NCBI GenBank assembly: GCA_003427395.1
Contig: BFEA01000977.1
Location: forward strand, 45,693 to 72,247
Length of the DNA: 26,555 bases
Source: Chara braunii
Taxonomy: Eukaryota > Streptophyta > Charophyceae > Charales > Characeae
Reading direction: 5' to 3'
Shown here: in pieces, positions 1-8,450 of the stretch
How positions within the stretch are numbered: the stretch's first letter is position 1
Layout of the letters: every line of letters starts with the position of its first letter
The notes under the pieces: model-generated
Databases searched by the model: none
The model's input: the letters and a program-made list of their open reading frames with translations, nothing else
Told to the model about the DNA's origin: nothing
Position numbers and translations under genes: made by a program

Positions 1-56
1 GGGGGGTTGAAAGGGGAGTCATTCTTCTTTTTTAGTTTAATTCTTCTCTTGTTGTT

Positions 57-72
57 GAAAGAGAGAGCAAAT
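57..72. repeat. Left target-site duplication of truncated LINE
   Basis: The 16-bp word GAAAGAGAGAGCAAAT occurs here and again, without mismatch, at 1313-1328 immediately after a poly(A) tract. A direct repeat of this length around a poly(A)-tailed segment is what target-primed reverse transcription leaves. The bottom strand at the left edge reads TTTC/AAC, close to the T-rich/A nick sites preferred by plant L1-type endonucleases. Bases 1-56 are therefore pre-insertion flank, and nothing is recognised in them. Confidence 0.85.
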
Positions 73-957
73 TTTAAGCAAGAAGAATGGATACACTGGG
101 ATGAGAGCCCGCAGGAGGCTCGAGTCTGGATCAAGAAGGGCCCCAATGGGAAGGAAATATGTTTCGGAGGCAGACCAGCCCTATCTTATAAAGTTGAGCC
201 TTACTTAAACTGTTGGAAAGATGCAGATAAGAAAGAGTCGTTTGTCCCCTTGGCACATTACCACACCAGAGTGGGAAGACAACATCTGCTCTCCAAGAAC
301 AAGAAGCCTCCAGGTCCAACAGCAGTGCAGAGATGGGTAGGGGAGACGGCACACAGAGTGACAGAAGAGGAGCTTTTGAAGTTCTGGAAACAACTTTGCA
401 GGTTACCGGATCAAAAAGTGGCCAGCTCCTTGTGGTTACAGTCGATGCAGGCTATTCCTTCGTCTACGTGGCTAGCAAATAGGGGTATGAATCTTTCTGT
501 GACGTGTGCCCGTTGTGGGTGGGCAATTGAATCCACCCCCCACCTCTGGCTGCATTGCCCTCACTCCCTGCGCATCTGGCAGTGGTGGAGGAGACATTGG
601 GCCAGGATTAAAACAGCCCCCAGTGATTGGACAGACTTATGGACTCTTCTTGGTTGCTGTGACACATACCCCCCAAAGGATCATGGGTGGCCTTACATAG
701 CCCAGGTCTGCAGAGGCATCATAATGAGTGCAATTTGAAGGGACCGGAATCAGAAGTTATTCAAGGATGAAGACACGGGGTTCGATCAACTGAAGAACTA
801 CATCAAATCCAGAATCAGACTTACAATCATTGCTGATCAACAACGGAAGGGCTGGCTGTGGTTCCACAAGACGTGGGCTTTGAAGGACCGATGGGCCAAG
901 GTATCTCCCGAAGGGAAGCTTACTATTTGTAGCTGGTTGGATAAGGACATCCAGTAA
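73..957 (+). pseudogene. LINE ORF2 C-terminal fragment, zf-RVT domain
   Basis: The frame is open from the insertion junction to 738, then from 739 to 957. The translation carries the zinc-binding reverse-transcriptase-associated domain (zf-RVT) found after the RT in plant LINEs. It has a Cys-x2-Cys pair (codons 505-507 and 514-516), a downstream His (541-543), a His-Cys pair (553-558), then a Trp-rich IWQWW segment. An in-frame TGA at 736-738 falls where the family usually has Trp in the A-x-W-x-x-R-N motif, followed directly by RDRNQKLF. The frame then continues for 72 codons to TAA 955-957. This is best explained by one TGG to TGA transition. Apparent coding sequence upstream of 73 is flank read by chance. 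No catalytic domain remains. Confidence 0.85.
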
Positions 958-1312
958 CAGTGAGGCAGAGGGAAGGTAGAGTGTCTGCTAGTTGGGGTAA
1001 AGGGTTTCTCCTCTTGTCAGAGCAGGCAATAGAAGATTTTAGTTGCATTTGCCTCTTCTACTGAGCTTCAAGGCTCAATTCCTGTTTTGGAAGAATTTTA
1101 GGTTAGGCTATGCGACGTTTTCATCTCGGGGGTCTGTATGACTTCACTGGCTCTCTGGTTTCATGTTACATCGACTCTGTGCATGATAAGCTAAACCGGC
1201 TGATGCTGCCGGGATAACTCCGGGTTGAATTGTGAGGTCCCCGGCCTCTCTCTCTTTTGGTAATAACAACTGTTGTAAAAAAAAAAAAAAAGGAAAAAAA
1301 AAAAAGAAAAAA
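958..1312 (+). other. LINE 3' UTR and poly(A) tail
   Basis: Non-coding sequence between the ORF2 stop and the right target-site duplication. It ends in GTAATAACAACTGTTGT followed by A-rich sequence from 1277 to 1312. The A tract is interrupted by G residues, consistent with a tail that has begun to mutate. No other structure is seen. Confidence 0.75.
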
Positions 1313-1328
1313 GAAAGAGAGAGCAAAT
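1313..1328. repeat. Right target-site duplication of truncated LINE
   Basis: Exact copy of 57-72, directly after the poly(A) tail. Confidence 0.85.
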
Positions 1329-1782
1329 AGCAAAACTTTACTGCGATTACAAAATACTGAAATAGTATTTAATTGTAAAGAAAAATAAAATGTGTAAGTC
1401 GTAAACTTTGAAACGGGAAAAAAAAAAAAAAATTGCTTCCCTTTTTTCTCCAATGCATATCATCACGTGCATTTGCATGGATCTTGCTTATTTCCCCTTG
1501 GTTATAGTACTTCATACAGGGGGGGGAAGGGGGGGAATCATAAATGAAAAGTATTAATTAAATAATAAATACAGAACTAAAATGTAACTTTGAAAGTAAA
1601 ATAAAAGATAAATTCTCCCTGTTTCTTCAACTCGTCATATGGTACATTGTATTTGATTGGATTCTCTCTAATTCCCCCCTTTGTTTGAAATTGAAATCAA
1701 GAAAGTTGAAAGGTGACAAAGGTCCTTCCTTTTTCAGATTTTTTTTCTTGAGAGTTTTTTTTGTTTTGTTTTTTTACCGAAC
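1329..1782. other. AT-rich spacer, no gene recognised
   Basis: This segment lies between the truncated LINE and the Ty3/gypsy 5' LTR. It is AT-rich, with homopolymer runs (A at about 1420-1433, G runs at about 1519-1537, T runs at about 1738-1776). No ORF of note, RNA gene or repeat boundary was found. It may be host intergenic DNA. Confidence 0.5.
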
Positions 1783-2007
1783 TGAAACGGTTTCACACAG
1801 TTGACCCAACATTTGCAGACACTGAGATTCGATCCCTAGACCTATGCCTGAATCCTGTACATTGACCCTGTGTGCTGAGTGAGATTTGATCCCTAGACCT
1901 GTGCCTGTGCCCTGTACATTGACCCAGTGCCTGTGTGAGATTCGAACCCGTGACCTATTCTGTGTCAAAGGTTCCGCTGAAGGTCGGGTAGGTGGACTCG
2001 ATCCCTA

Positions 2008-2112
2008 CCTTCTTCCCCCGAATACAACGTACGGTCATTATAGCTGTATTTGAGGCATCTTTCAGTCTAGATACAGCTATAATGACCGTACGTTGTATTC
2101 GGGGGAAGAAGG
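2008..2112. mobile_element. 105-bp palindromic MITE with TA target-site duplication
   Basis: Perfect inverted arms of 42 bp (2008-2049 and 2071-2112, beginning CCTTCTTCCCCC) enclose a 21-nt centre. TA dinucleotides flank it at 2006-2007 and 2113-2114. The homologous site in the 3' LTR (around 10100-10105) has the uninterrupted sequence with a single TA, so it is an empty site that proves insertion. TA duplication points to a Tc1/mariner (Stowaway-type) transposase acting in trans. The terminal bases do not match the classical Stowaway consensus, so the family is uncertain. The absence of any arm mismatch suggests insertion later than most LTR divergence. Confidence 0.9.
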
Positions 2113-2506
2113 TAGGTCTGTAGGTTAGTAGATAAGTCTGTTACCAGTAGTCCTAGGATGATCTGTTCTTTACCTGAGTCTACTGAGGGCATAGAGTCAC
2201 TCCGTAGGTCTGTAGTCTCTAGAAGGCTGTAGATCCCTGTAGGACGGTCCAGTCAGCAAGCATCAGGGGAGGGCCGCACTTGGGGGAAGGTTCTGGTCAC
2301 GTGGTATGCGGAAGGCTCCGGAAACACGTTTTGGGGGCCACGCGTTTTGGCCGTTTTGGCCCAGAGGGCCCACACGTTTTGGGCCTACCAGGCCTACGCG
2401 GCCTGGAAGATTCTAGGCCTGGGCCCCATGCTGTAAGGGGCCAGGCCCAAACGTTTTGGCCCAGGCCCACGTGTTTTGAGGCAGGGCCCGGCCACCTCCG
2501 AAGAAG

Positions 2507-2514
2507 TATAAATA
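2507..2514 (+). promoter_or_regulatory. TATA box of 5' LTR
   Basis: TATAAATA, conserved in the 3' LTR at 10538-10545, lies downstream of the repeated CGTTTTGG motifs. It is the probable Pol II promoter that starts genomic RNA about 25-35 bp further on. Confidence 0.7.
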
Positions 2515-2968
2515 AAGAGGCAGCGTCCAGCCATTCATTCATTCGCCTGTGAGCTGTGCGGAAGCGCTGCCTTGGTGACTTGTGCGTGGAGGTCTGCAGG
2601 TGCCTGGAGCTGAAGTGGGAAGTGAGGAAGACGACAGCCATAGCTGGCCAGGAAGAAGACGACAGCGGCCATAGCTAGGAGGAGGAAGACAACGGTGGCC
2701 ATAGCCGCCCAGCTGCTGTCACAGACAGAGTATGTGTGTATGTGTAGCGTGGGCATTCAGGGTAGATCCTCGGACATGTGTACATGAGGGAGAGTGAGGC
2801 TGTTGGTGAAGACGGTCTTCGGCGGCCATAGCCGCAAGTTTTACAGTTGACTTGAACTGAGTTTTAAGTGCAAGTTCATTGTTGATTCTGAGTTGGAGAA
2901 GTTGGTTTGCCATCGGTTTGTCCATGTATGCATGTTGCAAGCAAGTTTGGAGTGCAGTCTGATTTCAC

Positions 2969-2986
2969 TGGTATCAGAACTGGTTC
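2969..2986 (+). other. Primer binding site (initiator tRNA-Met)
   Basis: It begins TGGTATCAGA, the standard sequence complementary to the 3' end of plant initiator tRNA-Met, one base after the CA end of the 5' LTR. Minus-strand DNA synthesis would start here. The sequence after the first 10 bases departs from the usual TGGTATCAGAGC. Confidence 0.88.
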
Positions 2987-3971
2987 CCGTTGTCCACACC
3001 AGAGCTACAGCAAGCTGAAGAAGGAAGAAGCCGCCATAGCCGGAGCACGACAGAGTGAGAGAGAGACAGAGAGAGTGGGAGACAGGAGGCCACAGTGGAC
3101 AGCAGCCAAAGCTGCCAAGCTCAGTGAAGAGGACAACCAACAAGAGACGAGGAAGGAGTGACGCAGAGAGAAAGAGGAAGGGAGTTGACGAAGAGGGAGG
3201 TGAAGAAGCCATAGCCAAGGTGTAGGAAGAAGAAGAGGGCGACGAAGGAGAAGGTCGACCACCATAGTCAGGAGGTCGGAGGGTTGACCAGGGAAGTTGA
3301 CTGGCATTGACCGTGCTGACCGGAGCGTTGACCAAGGTCGTTGACCGGCATGTTGACCCAGACCATTGACCGACGTGTTGACCAAGACCGTTGATCGGAG
3401 CTTTGACCAAGCTGGAGCAAGAAGACGAGCGGTATTCTCTCTCCAAGCCCTGGCCTAGCCCTTACCCTGTGGATGTGCACCCTCACCTTGGTACTTGCTG
3501 ACGTCAGATCTGTCAGAGTCAGTCATATCTCCCTGTCACTTCTGTCCAGGTCGATAGGACTCAGTGGATGTGGTCGTAGAACTGCGAGCCCAAACCCACA
3601 CGGGACTTAGTAAGGCTAAAGGCCGCGTCTGACGACTGACACGTTCCGAGGACAAGACCCCCAAGGACCGGTATTGACTGGCGGGCTGCTCAGTGTGGCG
3701 TGGGAGGGCCAAACTCCGAGTTGTGGGCTGTGCGTCCAGCTGTCTAAGTCTTTAGAGGACTCAGCTGATCGCGCCGTCCTGTCTGCGACGTTAAAGAATT
3801 CTTGAGGAGTTATGGGGGATCTCCTTAAATGCCTCCTGATCAGCCAATAAGTCCTCTAGTGACAGCCTAGAACAGACGCGAGTAGTGGATAGGAAGTTCT
3901 TTAGACGTGAGTTCAAACTTGTAGAACTATGTGTTGAGGAGTTGAATCGTCTCTGATTGTGCACTTTCACC
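2987..3971 (+). other. Untranslated leader of the chromovirus
   Basis: About 985 bp between the PBS and the gag start with no convincing + strand ORF. It starts purine-rich (GA repeats at about 3040-3080, GCCATAGC words near 3030 and 3210), then has a short minisatellite of TTGACC words (3284-3408). The rest has unremarkable composition. Minus-strand open frames across 2841-3446 follow the repeat composition and are not taken as genes. Confidence 0.7.
3284..3408 (+). repeat. TTGACC minisatellite, 12-13 bp period
   Basis: TTGACC or a one-base variant starts at 3284, 3297, 3307, 3316 (CTGACC), 3328, 3341, 3353, 3366, 3378, 3391 and 3403, i.e. every 9-13 bp and very regularly 12/13 bp from 3316 onward. 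A 25-bp dimer can be seen. TTGAC is also the core of the plant WRKY W-box, so the array could bind such factors, but this is only inference. Confidence 0.85.
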
Positions 3972-4889
3972 ATGGTGACCACCAGGTCCGGAGTTGGTAA
4001 CACCCCCTATAGTAGGGAACAACAAGAGAAAGTTGCCGCCCTTTTGAGAGAAAGAACGGAGAAGATGGAGAAGAGGGAACTGATTAAGCAGGCGAAGATG
4101 GTAGCCCTGCGAGAGGAACAAGAGGCGAAAAAGACGCAGATGGAGGAAGAAATGGAAAGGTGGAAGGAGCAGGAGGAGAAGATGGCAGCAATAGAGGCAA
4201 AGGAAGAGGAAGAAGAAGAAGTCAAAGAAGAGGAGCCGCTGCAAAGAAGGAGGGGCGAGGCGAGTACGAGTAGAATCTCCCCAGAGGAGGTACATAAGAA
4301 GATTGATGAGTGGGTGGCACACATCAAGTTGGGGGAAGATAGAGAGGCCGAGTTGGCGATACCCCCAGAGGAGAGAGAAGCGCCAAGAAGGGAGTTGGAG
4401 GCAGAAAGGGACCCTTTGCGGAGAAGAGCGAAGGAGGAGGAACAGCAGTTGGCGTTGAAATGGTGTTTATCCCAAGAGAGAGTTAGACATGTGGAAGCGG
4501 CAGAAAGGACAGAAAGGGATTTAAAAGCGGAAGAGACCAGGATGGGGAAGATCAGGGAAGAAACTGAGATAGCAACTAAACTTGATACCCTGACACATAG
4601 TTTAGAATCCCTACTGACCGTGCAACGCGAGCAGATGCAACACCTTCGTAGTCATGATCTGTGTAGCACACCAAACATGTTTGGAGCTTTTCTGAACGTC
4701 CGAACATATTTGGGTGTTCGGCCGAACGCCTCCCGAACGTGTTGGGCCGAACATATTAAAAAAAAAAAAGCAAATTGGTTTTTGATTTTTGACTCGAATT
4801 TGGTTACGAATTTGACCATACCTCCAAGGCAAAAGTTGTTTGAATTATTATTTTACATCACATATATGTTTTTCAGATTTTCCTGCGAT

Positions 4890-4933
<44 letters not shown>

Positions 4934-6306
4934 CATGTTCGCGTTCGGAGGGTTTTGGCGATCGTTCTCGTTCAGTCGTGAACGTTCGGGTTCGGTCACT
5001 GAACCCGAACACGATGCTACACAGGTCATGATATCATGTTAGAGGCGATGCGCACTGGATTCAAAGATTTTGCACGTGATATGATGAAGTACTTGGTGTA
5101 CCAAGCCCACCTCGTGATCAGTAAGACTGGAAAATTATGCACAGGCGCCATTGAGGGCGTCAAGATAGCGGCTTCCAAGGAAGAGGAGCCTGCCCCACGC
5201 CGCGAGAAAGTCAAAGTCCATTTCCCTGAGCCCCTCAATGGAAAGAAAGGAGACGACTTTGACAACTGGGAGGCCAGTGTTAACTCCTATCTGTATCTAC
5301 AGGGTGTCGTGCCAGAAGACCATGTCCTAGTGGCCTTCCAGGCATTGAAAGAAGAGGCGGCCAACTTTGCCAGGTCGCTTGCATGGGCCGCGAACTGTGG
5401 CTATGACATGGTCACATATTCACGAGTCACGCCCCTCTCTGAGTTCCTTGAAGCACTCAAGGAACGGTTTTCAGACGTCACGTGAGGGCTTAAGGCCTCT
5501 GATAAATTACAGATGATCCATACACACCATTGGAAGAGTGTGCATGCACTCAAATCCGCTATGGACGAGCTGATCATTGTGCCTGGGCATGGAGTAACTG
5601 ATGCCCAGCTACCCCAACTCTTTTATCGTGCCCTGCCCGAGCATGTGCAAGGGCATTTCTTTGAGAAAAAGCAACAGCTAGGGATGACTTACGATGTTCT
5701 CAGTAGGGAGGATGTAGCATTCGCCGCTCGAGCATTGCCAGTTACCACGTTTTGGCACGGAGATCTAACAAAAGGAAAAACATGGAAGGGACGCACCATC
5801 TCAGGCCAAATTAAGGCCAAGGATAGTCTAATCCTAACAATGGAAGAGGGTGGTGCAGAGGAAGTACCCGACTCAGACATTGAGTGGGGACTTGAGGAGG
5901 AGGACAGTAGTGTAGATAAAGGGAGAACCTACGCTGTTGTCGCAGCCGGAGGGAGGCCGCAAGGAGGAGGACGAGGGCCTGGCCGGAATGGTCGGGCCCC
6001 AGGTGGTTGAGGGCAGGGCGGCCAGGGGGTTGGCGGCAATGGAAGCTGTCAAGCGGGAGGAAGGGGTCAAGGTCCCTCGTCTAACCACCCTCGTTAGAGT
6101 CGGTCACCTCCCAGACAGGGATCGTGGCACCTAGGTCGGCCAAGGGATGACCTTGGGAAGATTTGGGAATTGAGCAGAGTGTGTGGCAGAGTCGTATAGA
6201 TAGGTCTCAGTATGTATTCTGTGGGGATCCCGGCCACGTGATTAAATTTTGTCCCAAGTATAGGAGTAGCACTGCTTCTGGGCCAGCAAAAGACAGTCAC
6301 TGGTAG
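3972..6306 (+). pseudogene. gag: Ty3/gypsy gag (capsid/nucleocapsid), disrupted
   Basis: The start is ATG 3972 in a strong context (CACCATGG), giving MVTTRSG. The N-terminal ~229 codons are a highly charged Glu/Lys/Arg-rich, coiled-coil-like region up to 4658. The hAT-like insertion then interrupts it, and the same reading resumes at 5033 once the insert and one duplication copy are removed. Next come the retrotransposon capsid (Retrotrans_gag) region (about 5190-5750, with LEALKERFSDV followed by HALKSAMDEL), an acidic segment, a Gly/Arg-rich linker (about 5935-6060) and a zinc knuckle (6211-6252). Lesions: TGA at 5483-5485 where Arg is likely (CGA to TGA), TGA at 6008-6010, at least one frameshift in the Gly-rich linker, and the first zinc-knuckle Cys changed to Tyr (TAT 6211-6213) in an otherwise correct C-x2-C-x4-H-x4-C. 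It would have formed the virus-like particle. Confidence 0.88.
4659..5024. mobile_element. Non-autonomous hAT-like element in gag
   Basis: 366 bp flanked by a perfect 8-bp direct repeat, GTCATGAT (4651-4658 and 5025-5032), the duplication length typical of hAT. The ends are exact 10-bp inverted repeats: CTGTGTAGCA and TGCTACACAG. Both subterminal regions are dense in CGAAC/GTTCG words (about 4690-4755 and 4938-5010), like the subterminal transposase-binding repeats of hAT elements. The interior holds a 43-nt poly(T) (4891-4933) and no coding capacity. The terminal bases differ from the common CAGNG start of hAT, so the subgroup is open. Removing the insert plus one duplication copy restores the gag frame. 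Confidence 0.87.
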
Positions 6307-6383
6307 GGGTCGCAACTGCCCTACCACAGGAGTATGTGGATCTGAGCGCGCACGCAAGATAGTCTCCCACTCCACATATCTCT

Positions 6384-7030
6384 ATGGCAGAGGTTGCTGC
6401 CCAGCGTCTAGTAAGCTATCCAGAAACTGCTTGTGTCAGAGTCTCTCTAGACGCTTCCCTCTTAGGCTTAGTTGAAGAGTTGAAGGAGAGAAGGCAAGCC
6501 TGGGCCAAGATGAAGAAAGAAGGGAAATGATAGCTAATCCTCGCAGACGTAGAGGTCTTTAGAGCTAGAGTAGGAGCCCTTATAGGTAGTGGGGCCACTA
6601 GAAGCTATATTAGTCGTAGAGCGTTGAAGAAATTAAAGCTCAACTTAAAAGTCCAACGTTTAAGAGAGCCTGTAGTCAGCATCCTTGCAGACAATAGTAG
6701 GATGCGAGTCGGGGAGTACGTCGAGGGAGTTCGCATATTTCCGCCTAGAGAAGGAAGGGAAGGTAGAGAAGGTCCTCCACTCCTTGACTCTTCTCATAGA
6801 GGAGAATCTCCCGTTCGACATAGTTTTAGGGACAGATTGGGGAGAATCTCCCGTTCGACATAGTTTTAGGGACAGATTGGGGAGAGGCAGCAGGAGCCAT
6901 ATTGCACCTTAGAGAACACGAGTGCGGGCTCCCTAGTCCATCAGGCGAAGTCAAGCAAGTCCGCATGTACCATGAGTCTGGGGTAGATAATCCCCTCGCA
7001 CATTGCTGCCTCAGCGCTCCCGCATTCACC
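6384..7030 (+). pseudogene. pol: pol: aspartic protease region, catalytically dead
   Basis: The frame from 6384 (MAEVAAQRLVSYP) carries two adjacent stops (6528-6533), then the retropepsin signature in the form ALIGSGATRSYIS. The codon at 6585-6587 is GGT (Gly) where the family has the catalytic Asp of D-S/T-G. A frameshift near 6700-6740 precedes the conserved downstream segment NLPFDIVLGTDW. That segment is then duplicated by an exact 40-bp tandem repeat (6801-6880), which shifts the frame again. A further frameshift lies near 7000-7030. The protease would have processed Gag-Pol. Confidence 0.85.
6801..6880 (+). repeat. Exact 40-bp tandem duplication in protease region
   Basis: 6801-6840 and 6841-6880 are identical. 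The unit covers the conserved FDIVLGTDW segment, and 40 is not a multiple of 3, so it frameshifts pol. The absence of mismatches suggests a late event or an assembly artefact. Confidence 0.95.
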
Positions 7031-7916
7031 AGACTCGTGCGAAGGAGCAACTTGAAGAGCAGGTGTTCGTAGCCTACGTTAGGCCAGTGTCCGATAAACC
7101 CAAGGAGGAAGAGAAGATCCATCCTACTATTGCCAATTTGCTGGAAGAGTACAAAGATTTGTCTGAAGCACCTTCAGGACTAGTGCCAAGACCGATCCAA
7201 CACCGCATAGAAATAGAGCCAAGCAGTAGAACGCCCAAGGGAGCAGTTTACAGGACGTCTCACAAGGAGCTAGAGGCGCTTCGCAGGCAGTTAGATTAGC
7301 TCCTGGAGAAAGGATAGATAAGGCCTAGTTCATCACCTTTCGGCACACCTGTTCTATTCGTCTCAAAGAAAGAGGGAGAATTACGTATGTGTATACACTA
7401 CAGGGGACTGAACGCCATCACGATCAAGAATGCACAGACGTTGCCCCGTATAGACGACTTGTTAGATCGAGTGCAGGGCTGCAAGTACTTTTCAAAGATA
7501 GACCTAAAATCAGGGTACCATCAGATAGAGGTTCATCCTGACGATGAATATAAGATGGCGTTCAGGACGAGATATGAGCATTACGAGCTCATAGTGATGT
7601 CGTTTGGACTGTGATGTCGTTTGGACTAACCAACGCACCGGCCACCTTTCAACGCTGCATGAACGACTTATTCAGGTCGTGGTTAGACAGGTTCGTCGTA
7701 GTATATTTAGACGATATTCTAGCCTTCATCAAGACCCTCGAGGATCATGAGGGCCATCTAAGGCAGATCCTGGGAAAGTTAAGAGAGTCTAACTTTAAGA
7801 TCAACGCGAAAAAGTGTGAGTGGGCCAAGACAAAGATCCTTTACTTGGGCCACGTATTAAACGGAGACTGGCCAACTCCTCGAACGCTGATAGAGTTACG
7901 ATCGTTCCTAGGATAG
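7003..7916 (+). pseudogene. pol: pol: reverse transcriptase, disrupted
   Basis: Ty3/gypsy RT blocks appear in order: [41 protein letters not shown] (first catalytic Asp kept), MSFGLTNAPATFQ, VVYLDDILAF (YLDD catalytic pair kept), GHVL and the connection. Lesions: TAG at 7297-7299, TAG at 7312-7314 where Trp is usual, a 17-bp tandem duplication (7594-7627) that shifts the frame in the MSFGL motif, and TAG at 7914-7916 in the FLG-x-ANYYR motif. The usual MCIDYRGLN Asp is His. Active-site residues survive, but the protein cannot be made full length. Confidence 0.92.
7594..7627 (+). repeat. Exact 17-bp tandem duplication in RT
   Basis: GTGATGTCGTTTGGACT occurs at 7594-7610 and 7611-7627 without mismatch. 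It doubles the codons for the conserved MSFGL motif and causes a frameshift and stop (TGA at 7612-7614). Confidence 0.95.
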
Positions 7917-7937
7917 GCTAACTACTACCGGAAGTTC

Positions 7938-8450
7938 GTGAGGAATTTCTCTACGATCGCCGCTCCCCTTCGTAGACTACTGAAAAAAGAAACAATTTGG
8001 AAGTGGGACCAGGATTGCACTTTGGCCTTCAAGAAATTGAAGGCGGCCTTAATAGAGTACCCTGTCCTCAAAGTTGCTCATCCATCGCTGCCATTTGTCA
8101 TCACTACAAATGTTAGTCAGTATGGCATAGGCGTCGTTTTGCAGCAAGATGGCAACAATGGTTACAGACCCGTAGAGTTCATGTCAGCCAGGCTGCCCTC
8201 AGAGAAGGTTGCAACATCGACATACGAGAGAGAACTCTGCCCTAGACCACTGGAAGCACTACCTGCTTGGGAGGAAATTTATGAGACTCTTAGATGGTTA
8301 AAGACCCAAGCCAAGACGATGCCCAAGTTGACTAGATGGGCTGCTGAGATAGACCAATTTGACTTCGAGTTGAAGCTCGTCAATGGAAAATATAACGCGG
8401 TAGCCGATGCTCTGAGTAGGAGAGCTGATTACTTCGGTGCGATCGTACGC
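7938..8450 (+). pseudogene. pol: pol: RNase H domain, active site lost
   Basis: It follows the RT connection (NYYRKFVRNFSTIAAPL; LTK/LLKK-type segment). The RNase H start reads PFVITTNVSQYGIG, where the family has T-D-A-S. AAT at 8109-8111 replaces the catalytic Asp and GTT replaces Ala, both explained by transitions. Farther on, YERELC is followed too soon by ETLRWLKTQAK. The segment with the S-D-H catalytic Asp seems to have been lost in a short in-frame deletion near 8240-8290. The end VADALSRRADYF is typical. Its role would be to degrade the RNA strand during reverse transcription. Confidence 0.85.

Larger units (their letters stand above)
73..1312 (+). mobile_element. 5'-truncated LINE (non-LTR retrotransposon) copy
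   Basis: The element starts abruptly inside the ORF2 C-terminal region and runs through the stop codon (955-957), a roughly 320-bp 3' UTR and a poly(A) tail (1277-1312, interrupted by a few G). It is bounded by the 16-bp duplication at 57-72 and 1313-1328. Loss of the endonuclease and RT parts is the usual 5' truncation from incomplete reverse transcription. Whether it belongs to the same family as the second LINE cannot be decided here, because the retained parts do not overlap. Confidence 0.85.
1783..2967 (+). repeat. 5' LTR of the chromovirus (with nested MITE)
   Basis: It is collinear with 9884-11001. It begins TGAAACGG and ends ...TTCA one base before the PBS, giving TG...CA termini. 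Its length is 1185 bp, or about 1078 bp without the 105-bp palindromic insertion and its TA duplication. It contains, in order: a GATTCGATCCCTAGACCT-like direct repeat (about 1825-1945), the MITE (2008-2112), a U3 with several CGTTTTGG motifs (about 2320-2480), a TATA box (2507-2514), and a region with repeated GCCATAGC words (about 2636-2835). Two hairpins lie in U3: 2388-2406 (7-bp perfect stem) and 2416-2447 (11-bp stem with one bulge). Confidence 0.93.

Noticed and set aside
7-72. Hydrophobic N-terminal segment before the zf-RVT fragment, resembling a signal peptide
   Set aside because: It begins at a TTG and lies to the left of the LINE border set by the 16-bp duplication, so it is flank read in frame by chance.
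2841-3446. Minus-strand frame of about 200 codons in the chromovirus LTR/leader
   Set aside because: It overlaps the LTR, PBS and TTGACC array, and its Asn/Val/Pro pattern is the reverse of that array.
4659-5042. Continuation of the gag frame into the Phe-rich segment
   Set aside because: That segment is the hAT-like element; its Phe run is the 43-nt poly(T).
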